This document shows positions 1 to 7,287 of a DNA stretch of 24,049 nucleotides, piece by piece. A program made the translations under genes and the position numbers. The notes below the pieces were generated by a model. That model had not been told where the DNA came from, did not search any database, and saw only the letters and a list, made by a program, of their open reading frames with translations. Location of the stretch: IMG/VR virus record IMGVR_UViG_3300032284_002766, positions 1-24,049 of that record; one strand, written 5' to 3'. Source of the stretch: a virus. Position 1 is the stretch's first letter. Each line of letters starts with the position of its first letter.

Positions 1-150
1 GCCCCATTCCAGCACGCTGGGATTGGTATCACAGTACTTCATGAATTTAAATTCCCAGAGACTGCGATAGATTACATTGTTAGGGTTACCAGCATATTTG
101 CCGGGATTGACGACGCGATATCGTCCTTTATAGACATTATTAGAATACAT
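1..150 (-). CDS. 4: Head completion protein, gp4/gp50 type (partial)
   Basis: The first 50 codons of a leftward gene; its C-terminus lies beyond the window. The N-terminus reads MYSNNVYKGRYRVVNPGKYA, followed by GNPNNVIYRSLWEFKF, a Cys at residue 40, and a LEWG ending. This follows the pattern I recall for T4 gp4/gp50/gp65: a basic start, NPxKYxGDP, an I-x-YRSxWE motif, a short D-x-N-P stretch and a W-G. In T4 this family acts late in head assembly, finishing the DNA-filled head before tail joining; a nuclease-like fold has been suggested for it. The ATG (complement of 148-150) is the natural start, and the frame is open to the edge. A perfect late promoter lies 28 nt upstream on the same strand. 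There is no convincing Shine-Dalgarno. In T4, gene 4 lies directly upstream of 53 in the same direction; here it is divergent. Confidence 0.85.
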   Translation of the reverse strand, partial: MYSNNVYKGRYRVVNPGKYAGNPNNVIYRSLWEFKFMKYCDTNPSVLEWG

Positions 151-158
151 GATAAATA
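151..158 (+). promoter_or_regulatory. T4-type late promoter, rightward
   Basis: GATAAATA, one base from the T4 consensus TATAAATA and fitting the NATAAATA form reported for related cyanophages. It abuts the start codon of the leftward gp4-like gene and leaves 38 nt before the gp48-like ATG. It probably drives the six-gene hub operon. There is no -35-like element, as expected for sigma-gp55/clamp-dependent late promoters. Confidence 0.75.
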
Positions 159-178
159 TTAGATTAACTAGATATACT

Positions 179-186
179 TATTTATA
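179..186 (-). promoter_or_regulatory. T4-type late promoter, leftward
   Basis: The + strand shows TATTTATA, so the - strand reads the perfect consensus TATAAATA. It leaves 28 nt before the gp4-like start codon. It faces the rightward promoter at 151-158 and its last base touches the AGGA ribosome site of the gp48-like gene. It is the only minus-strand consensus hit I found in the window, and it sits exactly where the only minus-strand gene needs it. Confidence 0.8.
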
Positions 187-196
187 GGACCAGCTC

Positions 197-1429
197 ATGG
201 GCGCTAATAGTAGCGATATTTTACCTTCAGTACTATCCACGGCCAAAACACTTTTTGGTGTAGACCAGGCTCAAGCCGATAGCCAACAACAATATGGTTT
301 GTTTGGAACTCCAACACCAACACCATCCATACTTGTTTCTAAACCACCTAGCACCAATCCAGGACAAAGTGCCAGTGCTTTAGAACCAGCTAGCATTACT
401 AGTGCTGGTGGTTCAGCAGGTGGTTTAAAATACACGGTGGATCAATGGACCTACCCCTTGGCTGTTAGTGGCAGTGTAGATCTACAACACTATGTAGTAT
501 TCTTTATTAATGTACGAGGCAAGAGTCAGTTTATTAATAGCTATGGTCCTAAAACTGCTATAACAAAACCTGGATTAGGCAATGTAGGAACCACCAATGC
601 AGGTGCAGCTATAACCCTGGGTGGATTAAGCGCTGGGGCAGTTTTATCTGCCCTGGGTGGTGCCAGTGCAGTAACCAAGGCCATAGGCGCAACAGCTGCT
701 GCAGCCACTGCAGCCGATCTTAGCACCGCAGCCAATAATTCCACAGGATTTTTCCAACCCGATCAGAGTTTTAGAATCAGCAAAGCCATAATGCTGGCTG
801 TAAACGAAAAACCCAGTGTTACCTATGGCATGCAGTATGAAGGCAAAGATCTAGGAACCTTTGTGGGATTTGCATCTGGTGCATCCAGCATACAGGATCT
901 GTTATCCAATGGAGCAGCCAACAAAGATGTACTGCGTGTAGCAGCCATGAGTGCAGCTAAATTGCCCGGTGGCATAGCCAGTGCTTTTGGTTTTGATCTA
1001 GATGTAGCCGATGCCATACAGTTGGGTACTGCTACTACTCCTAACCCTTTCCGTGAGCAGATTTTCCGCAATGTAGATACCCGTGAATTTGTATTTAATT
1101 ATAAATTCCTGCCACGCAGTCAGGAAGAAGCAGCTCATGTACAGAACATCATCAGTGAATTTAAATTTCACATGCATCCTGAATTATCAGGCAGCAAGAT
1201 ATTCTATGTATATCCTAGTACTTTTGACATAGCCTATTACTACAAGGGTCAGCGCAACAACAGTGTGCATAGAATCAGTACCTGTGTGCTGGAAAAACTA
1301 AGTGTGGACTATGGTAGTGACAGTGGTTTCCATAGCTTTGCTGATGGATCGGCTACTGAAATTGACATCAGATTACAATTCAGAGAAATCGAAGTACTTA
1401 CCAAGAACAGAATTCAACAGGGTTTCTAA
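197..1429 (+). CDS. 48: Baseplate tail-tube cap protein, gp48-like
   Basis: 410 residues; T4 gp48 is about 364. In T4, gp48 sits on the finished baseplate with gp54 and starts tail-tube polymerisation. Residues 1-75 are low-complexity (Ser, Thr, Pro, Ala). A conserved-looking block (YPLAVSGSVDLQHYVVFFIN) follows at about 86-105, then an Ala/Gly-rich segment at about 128-175 that looks membrane-like but is probably structural. The C-terminal third carries the best match: FVFNYKFLPRSQEEAAHVQN from residue 298 corresponds to the T4 gp48 region with F-x-W-x-L-x-PRS, and the end reads RLQFREIEVLTKNR, like the T4 'MREIITLNR' tail. AGGA at 186-189 is 7 nt before the ATG and fixes this start. First gene of the hub operon; it ends 3 nt before gp53. 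gp54 is a possible but weaker alternative. Confidence 0.8.
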   Translation: MGANSSDILPSVLSTAKTLFGVDQAQADSQQQYGLFGTPTPTPSILVSKPPSTNPGQSASALEPASITSAGGSAGGLKYTVDQWTYPLAVSGSVDLQHYVVFFINVRGKSQFINSYGPKTAITKPGLGNVGTTNAGAAITLGGLSAGAVLSALGGASAVTKAIGATAAAATAADLSTAANNSTGFFQPDQSFRISKAIMLAVNEKPSVTYGMQYEGKDLGTFVGFASGASSIQDLLSNGAANKDVLRVAAMSAAKLPGGIASAFGFDLDVADAIQLGTATTPNPFREQIFRNVDTREFVFNYKFLPRSQEEAAHVQNIISEFKFHMHPELSGSKIFYVYPSTFDIAYYYKGQRNNSVHRISTCVLEKLSVDYGSDSGFHSFADGSATEIDIRLQFREIEVLTKNRIQQGF

Positions 1430-1432
1430 TAT

Positions 1433-1933
1433 ATGTATTTTAATAAATTTCCACAGATAGGGTATAGCCTAGACAATGGCAAGACCGTATTTAACATTGT
1501 TGATATCTTTCGTCGTGTAACCATAAGTTCACAGAATCTTTTAACCACTACCAGCTATTATAACTATCAGGTGCTGGATGGCGAAACTCCTGACATATTG
1601 GCCGACAGAATTTATTCGGACATAACCTTATACTGGGTCATACTAGTAGTAAACAACATTATAGATCCGCGCTGGGAATGGCCTTTAACCATCAATGCTC
1701 TAAACAACTACATAACCGATACCTATGGTGCAGGTCATGAATTAGACATACATCATTATGTAAACGAATATGGTGATATAGTTCATAGCAGCTATGCTGG
1801 CACCATAATTGCCATTAGCAATCTAGATTATGAAACCAGTCTAAATGAAGCTCGCAGAAACATAGTCATGTTGAAACCGGCCTTCATAGCTAATTTTGTC
1901 GACGGTTTTACAAGTCTGGTAACCAATGGCTGA
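1433..1933 (+). CDS. 53: Baseplate wedge protein gp53
   Basis: 166 residues; T4 gp53 is about 196. In T4 it joins neighbouring wedges to each other and to the hub, and contains a LysM-like domain. The diagnostic pattern is present: VDIFRRV near residue 24, then YYNYQVLDGETPDILADRIY, where a peptide resembling 'Y-x-I-x-x-x-x-x-P-x-x-LA-x-x-IY' precedes LYWVILVVNNIIDPRWEWPL. The T4 counterpart has QLYWVLLMCNDNYDPYYGW. After this come a Y-G-x-G-x-E/D linker and IHHYVNEYGDIV, like T4 'IVYHVNENGEKF'. The C-terminus is shorter than in T4. The ATG lies 3 nt after the gp48-like stop, with a weak AGGG at 1419-1422. The reading frame overlaps the next gene by 8 nt, suggesting coupled translation. Confidence 0.88.
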   Translation: MYFNKFPQIGYSLDNGKTVFNIVDIFRRVTISSQNLLTTTSYYNYQVLDGETPDILADRIYSDITLYWVILVVNNIIDPRWEWPLTINALNNYITDTYGAGHELDIHHYVNEYGDIVHSSYAGTIIAISNLDYETSLNEARRNIVMLKPAFIANFVDGFTSLVTNG

Positions 1934-3287
1934 TTCACAACAAATAACACATAATGCGGTCTTTGCTGCCGGTGATGTAGACATACAGGAAGTAACCATC
2001 ATCAACAATGCAGGCATTGAATATGACCTGCTGGCTGGCTATCTGGGCGAACTAAATCTATTCGAAGACATCTATAGTCCAGGATTGTATGGCAACATAG
2101 TTGTGTTTGACGCCAACAACATCAACCAGCTGTTAAGATTGCAGGGTGATGAAATGGTTCGCATAAAATTTGTTACACCCAGCATGCAGGGCACTGAGAT
2201 TTATAAAACCTTTAAAATCTACAGTGTGTCAGATAAACTCATGTATACTGACACAGGCAAACAGACCTATACTTTACACTTTTGCAGTCCGGAAATATTC
2301 CTGGATGCTCTACAACCCATATACAAAACCTTCAAGGGTTCGGCCAAAACCATAATTACCGAAATATTTTCCAAGAAGCTCAGCACCAGCCGCACTGGCG
2401 ATTCGGCTGATACACAGCTGACCATAGTAGGTGATAGTGTACATGAATTAAAATTTACCAGCCCGGGCTGGAGACCCAGTCGATGCATCAACTGGATAGC
2501 TTCAAAGATTCAGGAATCGGGCTATTTAAACCCTGGCTACATGTTCTACGAAAGCAACAAGCAATTTTACTTTGTTAACATAGAACATTTGTTTGATGCC
2601 TATAAAAAAGCCGGCAAGGTCTATCAGGAATACAAGTATGGTGCAGCCAATCTAGCCGACAATGCCGATGATAGTTTTTCACCTACAGTTGAACGAGACA
2701 TAGAGCTAGAATATCAGCGCATCATGGAACTAAAAGTAGTCGAGGCCTATAATAGTCTTAAAAATACCCAGACTGGTTATCTGTCCAATAGATTATATAC
2801 ATTTGATTTTGTAACCAAAAAGAACGAAGTGTTTAGCTATGATCACATAGCCAACTATGCACAATACAAGCATCTGGAAGACATAGGTGGAACTGCTCTG
2901 GCACCTTTCCCACCCAATGCACTAACAGCCAACACAGGTTATAATCAGGTGTATTTCAAGCACAGCCAGTTGTATACTGGTATAAGTAATAATGCTGCCG
3001 ACATCATTGAACAAGTATTGCCTCGCCGAACCAGTACACAGGCTGAGTTAAATAACTTTAAAATTGAAATTACTGTTCCGGGCCGAACCGACATGGAAGT
3101 GGGCAATGTAATCAAGCTGCATTATCCAGATGCTAGCCCCCGAGACGAAACAGATAAAAACAACAACAACGATGATACCTATTATTCAGGTTATTATCTG
3201 GTTACAGCAGTCAGACATAAAATCACTCATTTAAAACATGTCATGGTGTTGGAACTAACCAAGGATTCTTTAAGACAAGTTACATAA
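1926..3287 (+). CDS. 27: Baseplate hub protein, gp27-like
   Basis: 453 residues; T4 gp27 is about 391. In T4 a gp27 trimer forms the ring linking the gp5 spike to the tail tube and adapts threefold to sixfold symmetry. The N-terminal part (EVTIINNAGIEYDLLAGYLG, then ELNLFEDIYSPGLYGNIVVF at about 42-61) has the tube/hub pattern of a beta-rich domain followed by 'D-S-x-x-G-x-x-x-x-F-D-S/A-x-N-I'. WRPSRCINWIASKIQESGYL at about residue 181 and FYESNKQFYFVNIEHLF match the gp27 layout, in which a helix precedes a 'D-K-F-V-F' strand. A later EVGNVIKLHYPD and YYLVTAVRHKITHLKH near the C-terminus resemble the last hub beta domain. Identity to T4 is low, so the call rests on layout and on its place directly before the gp5-like gene. 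Confidence 0.75.
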   Translation: MADSQQITHNAVFAAGDVDIQEVTIINNAGIEYDLLAGYLGELNLFEDIYSPGLYGNIVVFDANNINQLLRLQGDEMVRIKFVTPSMQGTEIYKTFKIYSVSDKLMYTDTGKQTYTLHFCSPEIFLDALQPIYKTFKGSAKTIITEIFSKKLSTSRTGDSADTQLTIVGDSVHELKFTSPGWRPSRCINWIASKIQESGYLNPGYMFYESNKQFYFVNIEHLFDAYKKAGKVYQEYKYGAANLADNADDSFSPTVERDIELEYQRIMELKVVEAYNSLKNTQTGYLSNRLYTFDFVTKKNEVFSYDHIANYAQYKHLEDIGGTALAPFPPNALTANTGYNQVYFKHSQLYTGISNNAADIIEQVLPRRTSTQAELNNFKIEITVPGRTDMEVGNVIKLHYPDASPRDETDKNNNNDDTYYSGYYLVTAVRHKITHLKHVMVLELTKDSLRQVT

Positions 3288-3288
3288 T

Positions 3289-6200
3289 ATGGCAAATAAC
3301 GCAGACAATTTATACGCACCCGATGGGTTCTTTTGGTGGGTTGGTGTAGTTCTAGATCGCAAAGATCCACTTAAACTGGGTCGATGCCGAGTACGCATCA
3401 TGGGGTATCATACAGATAACACCAGTGAGATGCCACGCGAAGATCTACCCTGGGCCATGCCCTTGCAGCCCATACTAAGTGCAGCTATTTCGGGCAAGGG
3501 TCATACACCGCTGGGTCCGCTAGAAGGAACCTGGGTTGTTGGTTTCTTTGCTGATGGTCGTGATTGTCAGCAGCCCATAATCTGGGGAACTATTGGAGCC
3601 ATACCCACCAGCAGCAATGCCTGTGTGGTGCAACAACAGAGCAAAGTCAATGCCATTAATGCACAGCGTGATAGCCGAGGCAACATAGTCACTGATGGTG
3701 CTGGTGGCGCAGTTCAAAATACACCTCAGACCACCACGGCCAGCAATACGGCTAGCAACAGCATAAGCAATACCTTACCACCTCTAAACCAAACACAGAT
3801 TCAGAGTCTCATGGACGCGCTGGGTCAGCGAGAAAGCTCCAGTGTAGCAGGTGGTCAGCAAAACTATGGAACCGTAAACACCCTGGGCTATGTGGGCAAG
3901 TATCAGCTGGGTGCAGCTACTCTTCAGACTCTGGGCTATATTCGTCCACGCGTTGATGGCCGAGCCTATAGTAATGCTGACCTAAACAATCCCAACATCT
4001 GGACTGGTAAAAATGACGTAAACAGTGTAGGTGATTACCTGGCCAATAAAAACAATGTGCAGGAAACTGCCATGTTTGATAACATCAACTTTAACTATAA
4101 TGTTCTGGTTGGCAAGGGTGTCATAGATACCACCAATTCAGATCCAGCTCAGGTGGGCGGTTATCTGGCAGCTGCTCATATTGCAGGTGCTGGTGGTGCA
4201 GCTAATTATGCACTAACCGGAGCCAATCCAGCTGACAGCTATGGAACCCGAGCCAGTGAATATTATGCTCTGGGCAACACAGCCGTGGGCGGTAACAATA
4301 CTGGACCAGCTCAGGTTGCCAGTGCGCAAAATCCCAGCAGTTTCCTAAACACCGTAGCCGGCACACTTAATAGCTGGGCCGGCGGGTTGAATTCTTCTGC
4401 CATGGGAAATCCACCAGCTTATTCAGACCCCAACAGTGTATATCCCAAGTGTGATTATACCAATCGCCAGGATACCAATCAGCTAGCCACCAACAGTGAT
4501 AGTTTAAATGAAACTCCTCAGCCCGAAAAGACCACCAGTCGTGTAACCAAGATTACAACAGCCAATGAAGCAACTGGAACCTGGGATCAGCCAGCCAGTG
4601 CCTATAATGCCAAGTATCCCTACAACCATGTCAAAGAAACCGAAAGCGGTCATGTGGTTGAATTTGATGATACTCCCAATGCCGAACGCATTCATGTCTA
4701 TCACAAGAGTGGAACCTTTGTAGAGATTGATAAATTTGGATCCGTAAATTACACGGTCAAGGGCGATCATTATCAGTTACTGTCTCGCAATAACCGAGTG
4801 TATGTACAGGGCGTGGAAGACGTAACCATAGAAGGCGCCAAGACCCTGCAGGTTAAAAACACTCTGGATGTCGAAGTGTTTGGTAAAACCACCATAGTTA
4901 TTCGCAATGACTGCGACATCAATGTAGCTGGCGATCTAAACATCAAGGCTGCTAACATCAACATGGAAGCACAAAAGAACATCAACATCAAAACCGGTAC
5001 AGATCTAAACATCAACACAGGCAATTACTACAATGCCAAGGTTGCAGGTGAAGCCAACTGGTCTGTAGGTGGTGATGAAAATCATCAGATCTCAGGTGCA
5101 CTGAACGAAGACGCTTCCACTGTTAACATTAATTCAGGTGGCGCAGGTGGAGTAGGCAATGCTGTCTTGGGCTTTGCAGGCAACATTAGTTCTGGTCTGG
5201 ACAATGGTGTTCTAAGCAACATTAGCGCAGACGCTTTACCCATAGACTCATTTGAAACTGTGGGTACTGTTCCCTTTAATGTAGACTCAGCCAATCCATT
5301 TAACAGCATCAGCAAGTCTATTAGTAATTTTACAGGTAACTTTACAGCTGGATTAGTACCTGGCACACTAAATGGTGGCATCAACCTGGGCAGTGTATTA
5401 ACCTCGGGTGGTATTAGTTCACTGATTTCTGGCGTGGGCATACCACAATTTGATAGCATACTAAGTGGGTCAGGATTTACTGGTGGATTACAGGCATTGT
5501 TTACACAAAATGGACTGGGTGGTTTCAATGCAGCCAGCATATTTGCTAGCTCGGGCATAACCGGACTAGAACAGGTTGTTTCAGGTGCTGGATTAAACAG
5601 CATTGAAAATCTTGTTCGCATGGCTGGCATCAATGTCAATGGTGTCATTGGCAATGCTAGCAGCCCCATAGTAAACAGCATCATAGCCCGATTGAACTCT
5701 AGCAGTGATCTCTATGGCATGCAATTTGCTGCAGGTAACAGCATCATAGACAAGTTTAAAACTCTGGGTGCCAGCAACATAGACATCAGTGCAGGCAAGT
5801 TAATCAGCAGCCTGCCAGTTGATCCAAGCGAATTTAGTAGCTGGACTGAATTCCCTAGTGCAGCTCAGCTAAGCAAACATTTTAATCTGGGCGATCTGAC
5901 CGATGCCGTGCATGACGTAAAATATCAAAACTCATTGTATGCTCAGGCAGGTCTAAGCAAATACGAGATCATTAGCAATCTCAAGGACCTGGCAGTAAAT
6001 AGTCTGGACCCCATAAAGACTCAGTATCCGACTCTGCTCATAAACAATGCGTTTACACCAACCTTTGACAACATGCAAAACAATCTAACCGATAACAATG
6101 CAGTTGCTGCTCTGGTTGAAACCATACAGAATCTGGGTGATACCAGCAACAGCATTGCGGCTCATTTAGGAACAGCTACTCCTTATAACCGAGGACAGGC

Positions 6201-6447
6201 AGCTAATCTGCATTTTGCTGGATCCACACCAGCTGATTACTTTAGCCGAGCTCAGTGGATACGAGACAACGTGGCCTATGATCAGCTTAGATTAGAATAT
6301 ACTACTTTTGGCTCGGGTGAACCCTGGATCAGCATCATACATAGAGGTGCCAATAATCGTGGACCAGATACTGTAGATAAAATTGTCACCACCATGAATG
6401 GCCAGGTCATAGCCAATTATCTGGTAGACCTAACCAGTCTGAACTAA
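3289..6447 (+). CDS. 5: Central spike/hub protein, gp5-like, with lysozyme-like and M15-like domains
   Basis: 1052 residues, against 575 in T4 gp5. (a) OB-fold at about 12-110: WWVGVVLDRKDPLKLGRCRV, DLPWAMPLQPILSAA and GPLEGTWVVGFFADG match T4 gp5 closely. (b) Residues about 170-340 replace the T4 lysozyme with another lysozyme-like domain: candidate catalytic Glu182 in QRESS, TLGYVGKYQLGAATLQTLGY, and later AAAHIAGAGGAANY. (c) From residue 443, YPYNHVKETESGHVVEFDDT corresponds to the gp5 C-terminal fragment, followed by the beta-helix octads (VYVQGVED, VTIEGAKT, LQVKNTLD) to about 617. (d) About 620-940 is a Gly/Asn/Ser/Ile-rich linker. (e) About 955-1052 resembles an M15-type peptidase (RGQAANLHFAG, AQWIRDNVAYDQLRLEY). 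In T4 this protein punctures the outer membrane and cuts peptidoglycan. Start one base after the gp27-like stop. Confidence 0.9.
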   Translation: MANNADNLYAPDGFFWWVGVVLDRKDPLKLGRCRVRIMGYHTDNTSEMPREDLPWAMPLQPILSAAISGKGHTPLGPLEGTWVVGFFADGRDCQQPIIWGTIGAIPTSSNACVVQQQSKVNAINAQRDSRGNIVTDGAGGAVQNTPQTTTASNTASNSISNTLPPLNQTQIQSLMDALGQRESSSVAGGQQNYGTVNTLGYVGKYQLGAATLQTLGYIRPRVDGRAYSNADLNNPNIWTGKNDVNSVGDYLANKNNVQETAMFDNINFNYNVLVGKGVIDTTNSDPAQVGGYLAAAHIAGAGGAANYALTGANPADSYGTRASEYYALGNTAVGGNNTGPAQVASAQNPSSFLNTVAGTLNSWAGGLNSSAMGNPPAYSDPNSVYPKCDYTNRQDTNQLATNSDSLNETPQPEKTTSRVTKITTANEATGTWDQPASAYNAKYPYNHVKETESGHVVEFDDTPNAERIHVYHKSGTFVEIDKFGSVNYTVKGDHYQLLSRNNRVYVQGVEDVTIEGAKTLQVKNTLDVEVFGKTTIVIRNDCDINVAGDLNIKAANINMEAQKNINIKTGTDLNINTGNYYNAKVAGEANWSVGGDENHQISGALNEDASTVNINSGGAGGVGNAVLGFAGNISSGLDNGVLSNISADALPIDSFETVGTVPFNVDSANPFNSISKSISNFTGNFTAGLVPGTLNGGINLGSVLTSGGISSLISGVGIPQFDSILSGSGFTGGLQALFTQNGLGGFNAASIFASSGITGLEQVVSGAGLNSIENLVRMAGINVNGVIGNASSPIVNSIIARLNSSSDLYGMQFAAGNSIIDKFKTLGASNIDISAGKLISSLPVDPSEFSSWTEFPSAAQLSKHFNLGDLTDAVHDVKYQNSLYAQAGLSKYEIISNLKDLAVNSLDPIKTQYPTLLINNAFTPTFDNMQNNLTDNNAVAALVETIQNLGDTSNSIAAHLGTATPYNRGQAANLHFAGSTPADYFSRAQWIRDNVAYDQLRLEYTTFGSGEPWISIIHRGANNRGPDTVDKIVTTMNGQVIANYLVDLTSLN

Positions 6448-6448
6448 C

Positions 6449-6982
6449 ATGGCAGTATTATTACCAGTCACCCTGACTACTACTTTGGAGTATGTTGCTT
6501 TTTCTAGCACACATAATTTTTATAGTGATGCTCTAGGACTGACCAGCATCAGTGTGGTCATAAGCAGTGTTACAGTATATGCTCGCAACACCAGCCAGCT
6601 ATTGATTGTAGGTGGAGGAACTGCTACCAGCAGTACGGGGACCTTCATAGGTGCAGCAACCAGTCAGATTGTATTCAGTGGTAAACATTTAAACAATTTT
6701 GATCAGGAAAAATGGAAGTATCGCAACAGCAAGTATGACAGCAGTACCTATACGGTCATAAGCACAGATTTATTGCCCAACAGCTATTTTAGTCTCTGGA
6801 ATTTTACGCCAGATCTGAGACCAACTACCACCATAACCGTTGTAGTGGCCACGAGTGCAGGGTCATTTACGCTGACTCAACTGGTGTATAATAACTGGGA
6901 CTATGAGCGAGACCGCATCAAGACCTATATTAACAAGGGTAAAGTTGTTACCAAACAGATTGGCAAGTATCAGGGATATTAA
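6449..6982 (+). CDS. Uncharacterised beta-rich protein between spike and PAAR tip
   Basis: 177 residues, not recognised as a named family. The N-terminal two thirds alternates hydrophobic and Thr/Ser residues (SISVVISSVTVYA, TTITVVVATSAGSFTLTQLV), which suggests a beta-sandwich or beta-barrel. The C-terminal 30 residues are charged and probably helical (YERDRIKTYINKGKVVTKQI), ending QGY. There is no signal peptide or transmembrane helix and no Cys. The ATG lies one base after the gp5 stop, and the stop overlaps the PAAR gene start by one base (TAATG), so it is translated as part of the spike operon. Position suggests a spike-associated or tip-adaptor protein, but that is inference from context only. 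Confidence 0.8.
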   Translation: MAVLLPVTLTTTLEYVAFSSTHNFYSDALGLTSISVVISSVTVYARNTSQLLIVGGGTATSSTGTFIGAATSQIVFSGKHLNNFDQEKWKYRNSKYDSSTYTVISTDLLPNSYFSLWNFTPDLRPTTTITVVVATSAGSFTLTQLVYNNWDYERDRIKTYINKGKVVTKQIGKYQGY

Positions 6983-7269
6983 TGGCAGCTGCAGCTAGAC
7001 TAGGAGATTACTGTACCGGACATGGTTGCTGGCCGCCTCGCACAGGCATCAGCGCCAGCCCTAATGTATTCTTCAATGGCATACAGGCTCATAAGGTTGG
7101 TGATCCCTGGAATCTACACTGCTGTCCCCTGGATGGTTGTCACCCAGGCGTCATAGTCGAAGGCAGTGGATCAGTAAATATCAATGGCAGCCCTGCGGCT
7201 CGCATTGGTGATAGTGTGGCCTGTGGAAGTTTAATTGCCATGGGTAGTCCTAACGTAAACATTGGATAA
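6982..7269 (+). CDS. 5.4: PAAR-repeat spike tip protein (gp5.4-like)
   Basis: 95 residues, the usual PAAR length. PAAR proteins form a small metal-stabilised cone that sharpens the end of the gp5 or VgrG needle. It starts with AAAARLGDYCTGHGCWPPR (GD-x-x-x-x-G-H-x-C), followed by a V-F-F-N-G-I-Q-A-H-K-V-G-D turn, a Cys/His-rich loop (His46, Cys47, Cys48, Cys53, His54), and then the signature SVNINGSPAARIGDSVACGS with PAAR at 71-74. It ends in GSPNVNIG. Candidate metal ligands are His14, His37 and one of the loop or C-terminal Cys/His residues (Cys81). It is rich in Cys compared with its neighbours. It closes the hub operon; an 18-nt gap with a late promoter follows. Confidence 0.95.
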   Translation: MAAAARLGDYCTGHGCWPPRTGISASPNVFFNGIQAHKVGDPWNLHCCPLDGCHPGVIVEGSGSVNINGSPAARIGDSVACGSLIAMGSPNVNIG

Positions 7270-7273
7270 AACA

Positions 7274-7281
7274 GATAAATA
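7274..7281 (+). promoter_or_regulatory. T4-type late promoter before gp25
   Basis: GATAAATA in the 18-nt gap between the PAAR stop and the gp25 ATG. Only 6 nt separate it from the ATG. With the usual late-promoter spacing the transcript would begin at or almost at the start codon, giving a leaderless or near-leaderless message. It probably drives gp25-gp6-gp7. Confidence 0.65.
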
Positions 7282-7287
7282 ACTATT

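Noticed and set aside
578-722. Ala/Gly-rich hydrophobic stretch in the gp48-like protein as a transmembrane helix
   Set aside because: Tail-tube cap proteins are soluble particle parts and the stretch is interrupted by small polar residues; it is more likely a packed structural segment.
1096-1106. TATAAATT in the gp48-like gene
   Set aside because: It breaks the last consensus base and is over 300 nt from the next gene start.
5085-5684. 199-residue minus-strand open frame antisense to the spike gene
   Set aside because: It is a shadow of the Gly/Asn-rich coding strand, with no promoter, ribosome site or recognisable protein features.
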